A stretch of 64,000 bases of DNA, taken from contig NZ_CP102930.1 in the NCBI RefSeq assembly GCF_025558485.1, forward strand, positions 1,364,001-1,428,000, written 5' to 3'. Of this stretch, positions 36,068 through 42,558 are shown piece after piece. Under the pieces are notes generated by a model. It ran no database searches, was not told the DNA's origin, and was given only the letters and a program-made list of their open reading frames with translations. The position numbers and the translations under genes are program-made. How positions within the stretch are numbered: position 1 is the first letter of the stretch; the number at the start of each line of letters is the position of its first letter. This stretch comes from Bdellovibrio bacteriovorus (GTDB lineage Bacteria > Bdellovibrionota > Bdellovibrionia > Bdellovibrionales > Bdellovibrionaceae).

Positions 36068-36154
36068 GGTAAGCACCTTTCGTGATTATGTAGATGCCTT
36101 ATGAAATTGCATGGCCGGTGCCAGCCCAACCACGACCTTAAAACGAATAAATGC

Positions 36155-36232
36155 GAGCTGAGATGATCGGCGGCCGGGTTCCCGGCAGGGTGTCTGCCGC
36201 CCCTCTGGCACCTGCCGGAATGCCGACAGCTC
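36155..36232. other. Nested inverted repeats between the beta-helix gene and tRNA-Arg
   Basis: Three nested pairings occur in order: GAGCTG (36155) with CAGCTC (36227), TCGGC (36167) with GCCGA (36222), and CCGGCAGG (36182) with CCTGCCGG (36211). An alternative short hairpin CCGGG-TT-CCCGG (36174-36185) would compete with the inner stem. On the minus strand it would lie in the 5' untranslated part of the beta-helix gene, about 90 nt before the ATG; the plus strand carries the tRNA promoter further on. Confidence 0.5.
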
Positions 36233-36273
36233 AGGCAGCAGGCTTTAAATGAGCCTAGGAGCCAAATAAATTC

Positions 36274-36302
36274 TTGAAATCGGGGACTTCTGCCCCTATA
36301 AG
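36274..36302 (+). promoter_or_regulatory. Sigma70 promoter of tRNA-Arg
   Basis: TTGAAA, exactly 17 bp, TATAAG; predicted start about 36309, roughly 20 nt before the mature 5' end. The strength fits a stable RNA. Confidence 0.8.
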
Positions 36303-36327
36303 AAAGGTTCACTCAGCGTGATACCGT

Positions 36328-36404
36328 GGTTCCGTAGCTCAGCTGGATAGAGCATCTCCCTTCTAAGGAGAGGGTCGTACGTTCGAGTCGTACCGGAATC
36401 ACCA
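36328..36404 (+). tRNA. tRNA-Arg (anticodon UCU)
   Basis: A complete cloverleaf: acceptor arms GGTTCCG / CGGAATC (with one G-T pair), D-arm with AGCTCAGCTGGATAGAGC, anticodon stem TCTCC / GGAGA enclosing CTTCTAA (anticodon TCT, reading AGA), T-arm GTACG-TTCGAGT-CGTAC, discriminator A and an encoded CCA end. 77 nt including CCA. Confidence 0.97.
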
Positions 36405-36441
36405 CTTTTTTAAATAATCAATAAATTCGAATACTTAAGCC

Positions 36442-37233
36442 CTATGCAACGTGTCGTTTTTGCAGACTTGCGCACAAGGCAACGCCGCCAAGAATCACGT
36501 ACCACAGGGTTAGAATCCATAATAGCAACAGCGGCAGGGCTGCAAAAGAGCCGTAAAGCTTGTTGTAGGAAAAGAACTTCTTGGCCAACAGAACGTAGCC
36601 TTTGTGGACCAGAAATAAACTGACCGAAGCCAGAACAGAGCTTACGACCGCGGCCCGGGTGCGAACCTGAATGTCGGGAACCATTTTGTAAACCAGGAAC
36701 AGTGTGCCGACCAAAACCAGAGAGTTGGATACGGACGCAGGAATCACACGATGAACAAATTCAAACTGTTCCAGTGAAGTAAAGCCCACGTAGATCGCCA
36801 GAAAAACCGGGATCGCCAGCACCAGGGACCAGTGATAGATCAGGCGTTTGTAAAACGGTCGGGTGTTGCGCTGATTCCATACGCGGTGAATGCCCACTTC
36901 CATGTCGTGCATCAGGCGGATGGATGTAATAAACAGGAACACGGCCCCGGCTGTTCCCAGCTTGCCGGCATTCACGTTTCTTAAAACCACTTTCATCATT
37001 TTAGTAAAGCCGCTTCCTGCGGCTTCTTTCATATTGGAAAGCAGCAGGGCTTCCACTTTGGGGTAGAGGGCTTCAAGTCCCCCGATGGATTGAAAAGTCG
37101 CCAGAACAACGGCGATGAAAGGCACCAGAGCCAAAGCGGTGGAAAAAGACAACGAAGCCGCGACCAGTTGTAATTCACCGTCGCGCATTTGTTGAATGGT
37201 GTCTTTAAGCACACTCCACAGTCTTTTTAGCAA
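36442..37233 (-). CDS. yihY: YihY/BrkB family inner-membrane protein
   Basis: 263 aa with about six transmembrane helices, the usual layout of the YihY (once called RNase BN) family. LQLVAASLSFSTALALVPFIAVVLATF at the N-terminus and the C-terminal SYNKLYGSFAALPLLLLWI are characteristic. It is not a nuclease; some relatives were described as virulence factors and their function remains open. It is the last gene of a minus-strand series with the MBL-fold hydrolase, PlsC-like and CdsA-like genes (53-bp gap to the MBL gene), so a connection with membrane biogenesis is plausible. Confidence 0.88.
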   Translation of the reverse strand: MLKRLWSVLKDTIQQMRDGELQLVAASLSFSTALALVPFIAVVLATFQSIGGLEALYPKVEALLLSNMKEAAGSGFTKMMKVVLRNVNAGKLGTAGAVFLFITSIRLMHDMEVGIHRVWNQRNTRPFYKRLIYHWSLVLAIPVFLAIYVGFTSLEQFEFVHRVIPASVSNSLVLVGTLFLVYKMVPDIQVRTRAAVVSSVLASVSLFLVHKGYVLLAKKFFSYNKLYGSFAALPLLLLWILTLWYVILGGVALCASLQKRHVA

Positions 37234-37286
37234 GCTTCAGTCCCGTCCACGGGCGTGGCTCGCCCGTAAATTCTGCGCATCAGCGC

Positions 37287-38189
37287 CTACAGCCAGAATC
37301 TTTTTTGAACCGCGAAATCATTCCCGCTGCGTTCAATCAGAGCAGCATCACAGTAAGGATCGTGCTCAAAGAAAAGATACCATGAATGGTCGGCAGCTTC
37401 ACTAAGATACTTTGTCTTTTCCTCGATCAGAGTCAGCGGGTGCAGATCGTAACCCATAACCCACGGCAGTTTCACGTGAGTGCTGGTGGGAACCATGTCC
37501 CCGCAATAAAGCAAAGTGTTACTGCCGTCAGTGACTTTGATCACCTGCTGACCCAGCGTATGTCCGTCGCTGATGATGGCGGAAATTCCCGGCAGGAAGT
37601 TTTCTTGAGGGCCGTTCATGATATTCAAAACCCCGGCATCAATCAGGGGCTGGAAGTTCGCTGGATAGTAGCTGGCTTTTTCGCGCAGGTTGGGTTTGGA
37701 AGCGGTTTCAAGGTTGGCCTTCTGAATCCAGTATTTTGCATTCGGGAAAGTCGGAACCAGCTTGCCGTCTTTTTCCGTGGTGCCGCCACCGGCGTGATCG
37801 AAATGCAGGTGAGTCAGAATTACATGGTGAATATCTTCAGGCTTGATGTGATGATGTTCCAAAGACTTCAGCAGGGATGGGCCATCGCTATGAATGTTAA
37901 ATAGCTCTGCAAATTTGCCGCCCAGCTTTTCGCCGTATTTGGCCACGAAGTCGCCACCGTTGCCAGTGTCGATCAGAATATTGCAGCCTGGGGATTTTAG
38001 CAGTAAACCACGGGCCTCCATGGAAATACGATTTTTTTCGTCAGGAGGATTGCTACGTTCCCACAGAACTTTCGGGACTGTGCCGAACATCGCTCCGCCA
38101 TCCAGACCAAACAGGCCGGTTGGTACAGGGCAGATTTCGTAGGGACCAATCTTTAAAGTTTTATTTTCGATTTCCAGTTCGTTATTCAT
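37287..38189 (-). CDS. MBL-fold metallo-hydrolase, lactonase-like
   Basis: 300 aa from ATG 38189 (MNNELEI); the earlier in-frame ATG 38222 lies within the preceding gene. The zinc-binding motif THLHFDHAGG sits near residue 120, SDGHTLGQQ near 203-210 and CGDMVP near 225, followed by a late His (FFEHDP near 275): all ligands of a dinuclear metallo-beta-lactamase fold are present. The general form resembles N-acyl-homoserine lactonases and related esterases. The start overlaps the stop of plsC by 8 bp, indicating translational coupling, so a lipid-related ester substrate is also possible. Confidence 0.88.
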   Translation of the reverse strand: MNNELEIENKTLKIGPYEICPVPTGLFGLDGGAMFGTVPKVLWERSNPPDEKNRISMEARGLLLKSPGCNILIDTGNGGDFVAKYGEKLGGKFAELFNIHSDGPSLLKSLEHHHIKPEDIHHVILTHLHFDHAGGGTTEKDGKLVPTFPNAKYWIQKANLETASKPNLREKASYYPANFQPLIDAGVLNIMNGPQENFLPGISAIISDGHTLGQQVIKVTDGSNTLLYCGDMVPTSTHVKLPWVMGYDLHPLTLIEEKTKYLSEAADHSWYLFFEHDPYCDAALIERSGNDFAVQKRFWL

Positions 38190-38931
38190 GAGGTTTTTCC
38201 TCCGTAGCAGCCGGGAAGGCATCAGGGTTGATGGTCATAACCCAGCTCTTATAAGCAGCATACACCTCTTGGATCGGGCCGGGGGGATGAACTGGACCTA
38301 CGTGCAGGATCAGTTTTCCCGGGCGTGGCATGCTTTGACCCTTGGGCCAAAGTTCCATCACTCCATCCAGATAGGTGAACAGTAAAGGTGTTTGTGTGCG
38401 TTCTGAAAAAATAGACACGCCTCTTTTGAACTCTTGAATTTTCCCGTCTTTGGAACGAGTTCCTTCCGGGAAGATGATCAGCCACATGCGTGGCAGTTCG
38501 GTCAGAAGTTTCAAAATCAGATTGATGGCTTCGCCCTTGCGGTCCTTGCGATCAATCGGAATGGCACCCAGACAGTGCTGGGAGAAAAACATAAACAGAG
38601 GATTGCTAAAGAAATAATCCTTCGCCGCTGCGATATAAAGATTCAACCAGTAGCGGCGTGGAATAGAAGCGGCGATGGACACCGCATCCAAGTGACTGGC
38701 GTGATTGCTGATGATAATCAGCTTGGGCTGGGTTTTATAGATTTCCGAAAACGGAGTGCCGCGTACTTCCAGGCGGATGTAGAACTTGTACAGGATGTTT
38801 TTCAGAATCAGCGACCACAAAAAGCGCATGCACACACTGAAAAAATCAATGTGACGCGTGAAAAGCGGCAAATGCTTCAGGTAAGTGGGAAGCTTGGTCC
38901 ACTGTTCGTTTTCGTAGTTCCAATCCTTCAT
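38182..38931 (-). CDS. plsC: 1-acyl-glycerol-3-phosphate acyltransferase-like (PlsC family)
   Basis: 249 aa with a hydrophobic N-terminal segment (about 35-55) and the acyltransferase motifs NHASHLD (NHx4D, near residue 93-99), the block around GAIPIDRKDRKG near 137 and FPEGTRSKDG near 170. It transfers an acyl chain to a lysophosphatidate-like acceptor at the inner membrane. Its ATG overlaps the CdsA-like stop by 4 bp (ATGA), and its end overlaps the MBL gene. The next step after PlsC in phospholipid synthesis is CdsA, whose homologue is the upstream gene. Confidence 0.92.
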   Translation of the reverse strand: MKDWNYENEQWTKLPTYLKHLPLFTRHIDFFSVCMRFLWSLILKNILYKFYIRLEVRGTPFSEIYKTQPKLIIISNHASHLDAVSIAASIPRRYWLNLYIAAAKDYFFSNPLFMFFSQHCLGAIPIDRKDRKGEAINLILKLLTELPRMWLIIFPEGTRSKDGKIQEFKRGVSIFSERTQTPLLFTYLDGVMELWPKGQSMPRPGKLILHVGPVHPPGPIQEVYAAYKSWVMTINPDAFPAATEEKPHE

Positions 38932-39872
38932 AGAATGACCGTCATCACGTAGTAGTAAATAGGTGCCACAAAGATCAAACGGTCCATACGGTGCAGGAAG
39001 TCCCCACGACCGATAATGAACGGACCGACGGTTTTCATTCCGGCATCTCTGCGCACAGCAGTCATCACCAGATCTCCGATAAAGCCACCCATGGATGCCA
39101 CAAGTCCGGAAGCCAGCCAGTATTTTTCAGACCCATCTGGCAAAAGGAAGCGCATGGAGCCTGCCAGGAACAAAGTCAAAAGCATCGATACCAGAGTGCT
39201 TCCCACGGTACGGCGTGGATTGATCCCCGGAAACAGCTTCCAGCCGCCAATGTAACGGCTGACGGCCAAGTTGGTGTTATCGCAGAACTCAGTCAGGATG
39301 ATCAGATACATCACTTGGAAAACCCCGTTCGGGAATTTCATGATCAAACCCAAGTGCATGAAAGACCAACCCAGGAAGATGAAGGCCAGCAAAGTCAGGG
39401 AAATGTACTGAATCATGCGCTTGTAAGAATTTCTTGCCAGCGGCACAAGGCAGGTGATCCCCAGAACAGCCATTGGCATGGCATTGTAAATATCCAGACG
39501 GTCATACCACGCGCAAATACCCAGACCGATAATCCCCGCATAACAGATCAAAACAAAATAACTGCGGTGGAACATTCCCATAATCTGGAAGAATATCTTG
39601 GCCCCCAGGATCGCCAGCGCCGTCAGTGCCACCAAGGGCCAGGGTTCTGGCATTCCCATCGCTAAAAACATTAACGGAGCCGCCACCAGCCAGGATTTAA
39701 TGCTGGCCCAGGATTGCACGAAGTAATAATTCTTTTTACGGAACCAGAAGATAACAAAAGCCGACGCAAAGATGATGGACAGGACAATCAGTACGGTCTG
39801 ACGATAGATATGGCTTTCCCACGCAGTCGGCATGGCAATACGGATGGGAAGATCGAAATCAAAAAAATCCAT
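38928..39872 (-). CDS. cdsA: Phosphatidate cytidylyltransferase-like membrane protein (CdsA family)
   Basis: 314 aa with about eight transmembrane helices. The C-terminal CdsA signature is present: GDLVMTAVRRDAGMKTVG, then FIIGRGDFLHRMDRL, containing the catalytic Asp residues (the RMD near residue 292). LTEFCDNTNLAVSRYIGGW is another family segment. It makes CDP-diacylglycerol from CTP and phosphatidate. It stands between a sigma54 response regulator (1-bp overlap) and plsC (4-bp overlap), so the three are translated in series. If another cdsA exists elsewhere this could be a specialised paralogue. Confidence 0.88.
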   Translation of the reverse strand: MDFFDFDLPIRIAMPTAWESHIYRQTVLIVLSIIFASAFVIFWFRKKNYYFVQSWASIKSWLVAAPLMFLAMGMPEPWPLVALTALAILGAKIFFQIMGMFHRSYFVLICYAGIIGLGICAWYDRLDIYNAMPMAVLGITCLVPLARNSYKRMIQYISLTLLAFIFLGWSFMHLGLIMKFPNGVFQVMYLIILTEFCDNTNLAVSRYIGGWKLFPGINPRRTVGSTLVSMLLTLFLAGSMRFLLPDGSEKYWLASGLVASMGGFIGDLVMTAVRRDAGMKTVGPFIIGRGDFLHRMDRLIFVAPIYYYVMTVIL

Positions 39873-41230
39873 TAAGAAGGTTCCTCTTCAATTTTGTAGT
39901 CTTTGATTTTTTTGTAAAGATTTGAGCGAGAGACTTTTAAAACTCGCGCGGCATCCTCGATATCGCTGGTTTGCTTGATGCAAGTGCGAATCACATGCGC
40001 TTCAAATTCCTCAACCAAGGTATTTAACCCCTTGTTGAAATCAATAACAGTGTAAGATGGTGCGCCAACGGCCGTGGCTGCGGGTTTTAACCAAGCTGAG
40101 ACATCTTCGGCACGAATAAATGGCAGTGGAGAAGTAAGGCTAAGCTGTTCACACACGCGCTTCAATTCACGCACATTGCCGGGCCAGTTGTATTTCTTTA
40201 GAGCTTCGATGCCATCATCAGTGAAGGATTTATTACGGCGCGGGCGTTCGGCATCCAGGAAGTGTTTCGCCAACTCGGTGATATCCTCCATGCGTTCACG
40301 CAAAGGGGTCAGCTCAATACGCTGGGAAGCCAGTCGATACAAAAGGTCCTCGCGGAATTCTCCGGCGGCGACCATTTTTTCCAGTGACTTGTTGCTGGCC
40401 ACGATCACGCGGGTTTTTACTTGCGTGCTTTCTTTGGCACCGACTCTGCGAACTTCGCCCGTTTCCAGGAAGCGCAACAGTTTTGCCTGTTGAGTCAGTG
40501 GCAGAGCTTCGATTTCATCCAGAAACAGATCACCACCGTGAGCAGCTTCGGTCAGACCGACTTTGTTTTGATCCGCACCAGTGAAGGCCCCCTTTACGTG
40601 GCCGAACATCTCGGATTCAAACAAATTGTCGGGGATACTGGCGACGTTGACGGCGATGAACGGGCGTTCGCCTTCCTGTTCATGCAGAAGTCTGGATACA
40701 ACTTCTTTACCACAACCGGTTTCACCTTCGATCAGCACCGGACTGGTTTCACCGCGAAGATCGGCAATGCGCTTTTTGATTTTCAAAGAAGCCGCAGATG
40801 TTCCCACCCAACGCGTGCTTTTGCGGCTGGCAGCCGGGTCCACACTGCGCAGATCCCAAAGCGCTTCGATCTTTTCCAGCACCAGAAGAATTTCTTCCGG
40901 CATCAGGGGTTTGGCAAGGAAGCGCTGGGCACCGGCCTTCAGGCAGCTTTCCATCAAAGGACGGCTGAGGTCGCCGGACATGGCCACAACTTCCAGTTGG
41001 TTGTTGTGCTTCACCAGTTTTTCAATCACCGAAGGTCCCACGGCTTTGGTAGAGCCCGGTTCCAAATGCATGTCCACAAAAGCAGCATGATAGAAACGTT
41101 CGTATTGAATGGCTTCCAAAGTCGGGGCTGAAAACACCTTCCAATGATTCGGAAGGGCTAGTTTAAGGGACTGATGAATCAATGGATCGTCATCCACGAT
41201 AAGTAGAGAAAATACTCGAGTTGATGTCAT
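39872..41230 (-). CDS. Sigma54-dependent response regulator (NtrC type)
   Basis: 452 aa from ATG 41230, chosen for CTGGAG just upstream (ATG 41242 would add 4 residues). Receiver domain about 6-120 with Asp13/Asp14, phospho-acceptor Asp53 (AAFVDMHL), Ser85 and Lys107 (FLAKPL) all present. AAA+ domain about 140-365 with GETGCGKE (Walker A), GAFTGA (sigma54 contact) and LFLDEIEAL (Walker B). A Fis-type helix-turn-helix at the C-terminus (DIEDAARVLKVSRSNLYKKIK). It should activate RpoN-dependent promoters when phosphorylated. No histidine kinase is nearby. It overlaps the CdsA-like gene, hence could control lipid synthesis indirectly. Confidence 0.93.
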   Translation of the reverse strand: MTSTRVFSLLIVDDDPLIHQSLKLALPNHWKVFSAPTLEAIQYERFYHAAFVDMHLEPGSTKAVGPSVIEKLVKHNNQLEVVAMSGDLSRPLMESCLKAGAQRFLAKPLMPEEILLVLEKIEALWDLRSVDPAASRKSTRWVGTSAASLKIKKRIADLRGETSPVLIEGETGCGKEVVSRLLHEQEGERPFIAVNVASIPDNLFESEMFGHVKGAFTGADQNKVGLTEAAHGGDLFLDEIEALPLTQQAKLLRFLETGEVRRVGAKESTQVKTRVIVASNKSLEKMVAAGEFREDLLYRLASQRIELTPLRERMEDITELAKHFLDAERPRRNKSFTDDGIEALKKYNWPGNVRELKRVCEQLSLTSPLPFIRAEDVSAWLKPAATAVGAPSYTVIDFNKGLNTLVEEFEAHVIRTCIKQTSDIEDAARVLKVSRSNLYKKIKDYKIEEEPS

Positions 41231-41278
41231 AGACTCCAGCATACCCGAGACGACTTATTTGACCATCATTAGCACGCC

Positions 41279-41300
41279 TCGTCACTGCGAATAGTGACGA
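41279..41300. promoter_or_regulatory. Inverted repeat between the response regulator and serA
   Basis: TCGTCACT-N6-AGTGACGA, perfect 8-bp arms, 41 bp before the serA start and about 50 bp before the divergent regulator start. Symmetry and position suit a dimeric repressor or activator. Confidence 0.5.
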
Positions 41301-41340
41301 AGATCGTGAATGGGAGTACCATTTTTAGAGTGGAGGCCCG

Positions 41341-42546
41341 ATGAGCGCTCAAAGAATTTTGTTGGTTGAAAATATCCATGCAGTGGCAAAGCAAAGACTG
41401 GAAGAAGAAGGCTACAAAGTGGATCTGATTACGCATTCGCCTTCGGAAGAAGAGTTGATGCGGCTGCTGCCAAATTACGAGGTTCTGGGTATTCGCTCCA
41501 AGACGGAACTGACCGCCAAAGTTCTTGAAGCGAACAAACATCTGGTGACAGTGGGCTGTTTCTGCATTGGCACAAATCAGGTGGATCTTCTGACCGCGCG
41601 TGAAAAGGGAGTTCCGGTTTTCAATGCCCCGCACTCGAACACTCGTTCTGTGGCTGAACTGGTGATTGCCGAAATGATTTCTTTGTCCCGTCAACTGGGG
41701 GACCGTAACACACAGGCACACATGGGTGAGTGGGTGAAGTCCGCGGTGGGCTCCCACGAAGTGCGTGGTAAAACACTGGGTATTGTCGGGTACGGTCATA
41801 TCGGAAGTCAGGTCAGTATTCTGGCCGAATCCATGGGTTTGAAAGTGCAGTTTTATGATGTGCTAAAAAAACTTCCCTTGGGAAATGCCAGCACGCTGTC
41901 GTCTTTGGACGAGCTTCTGCGTTCGTCTGATTTTGTGACTTTGCATGTGCCGGAAACTCCGGAAACCAAAGACATGATCGGGGCGCGGGAATTATCGCTG
42001 ATGAAAAAAGGCAGCTTCCTGATCAACGCCAGCCGCGGCACCGTGGTGGTGATTGAAGACCTGGTGCAGGCTTTGAAAGAAAAGCACATCGCCGGTTGTG
42101 CGATTGACGTGTTCCCGGAAGAGCCAGCGTCCAATAAAGAAAAATTCAAATCTCCGTTGCAGGGGCTGGCCAATGTGATTCTGACTCCGCATATTGCTGG
42201 CAGCACTGAAGAGGCCCAGTATGCCATCGGTTTGGAAGTGGCGGAAAGCTTCCGTCGTTATCTGAAAATTGGTTCTTCACCGGGCGCGGTGAACTTTCCG
42301 AATGTGGATCTGCCAGTGAAGCAGGGGACGTCACGTATTTTGAATGTGCATAAGAATGAACCGGGTGTTCTGGGTGAAATCAATGGTTTGATTTCCAAAG
42401 CCGGAGCAAATATTGAAGGTCAGTACCTATCCACAGATGAAAAGATCGGTTATCTGGTGATGGATGTTCATTCATCCCATGCCCACACACTCGCGGCGGA
42501 CATCGAGAAGCTGTCCCGTTCTATCCGCACGCGTGTGGTGTATTAA
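41341..42546 (+). CDS. serA: D-3-phosphoglycerate dehydrogenase
   Basis: 401 aa, the length of SerA proteins with one ACT domain. The substrate domain halves flank the Rossmann domain (GIVGYGHIGSQVSILAESMG, about 144-163). Catalytic residues are in place: Arg in INASRGTVV, Glu in DVFPEEP, His in LTPHIAGST. CFCIGTNQVDL near residue 77 and the C-terminal ACT domain (about 325-401, LGEINGLISKAGANIEGQYL) match the E. coli type, which is inhibited by serine. It carries out NAD-dependent oxidation of 3-phosphoglycerate, the first step of serine synthesis, and can reduce 2-oxoglutarate to 2-hydroxyglutarate. GTGGAGG precedes the ATG. Confidence 0.95.
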   Translation: MSAQRILLVENIHAVAKQRLEEEGYKVDLITHSPSEEELMRLLPNYEVLGIRSKTELTAKVLEANKHLVTVGCFCIGTNQVDLLTAREKGVPVFNAPHSNTRSVAELVIAEMISLSRQLGDRNTQAHMGEWVKSAVGSHEVRGKTLGIVGYGHIGSQVSILAESMGLKVQFYDVLKKLPLGNASTLSSLDELLRSSDFVTLHVPETPETKDMIGARELSLMKKGSFLINASRGTVVVIEDLVQALKEKHIAGCAIDVFPEEPASNKEKFKSPLQGLANVILTPHIAGSTEEAQYAIGLEVAESFRRYLKIGSSPGAVNFPNVDLPVKQGTSRILNVHKNEPGVLGEINGLISKAGANIEGQYLSTDEKIGYLVMDVHSSHAHTLAADIEKLSRSIRTRVVY

Positions 42547-42558
42547 GCGCAGTCAGTC

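Noticed and set aside
37196..37405. Small plus-strand reading between YihY and the MBL hydrolase
   Set aside because: It overlaps both real genes on the opposite strand and has no start signals.
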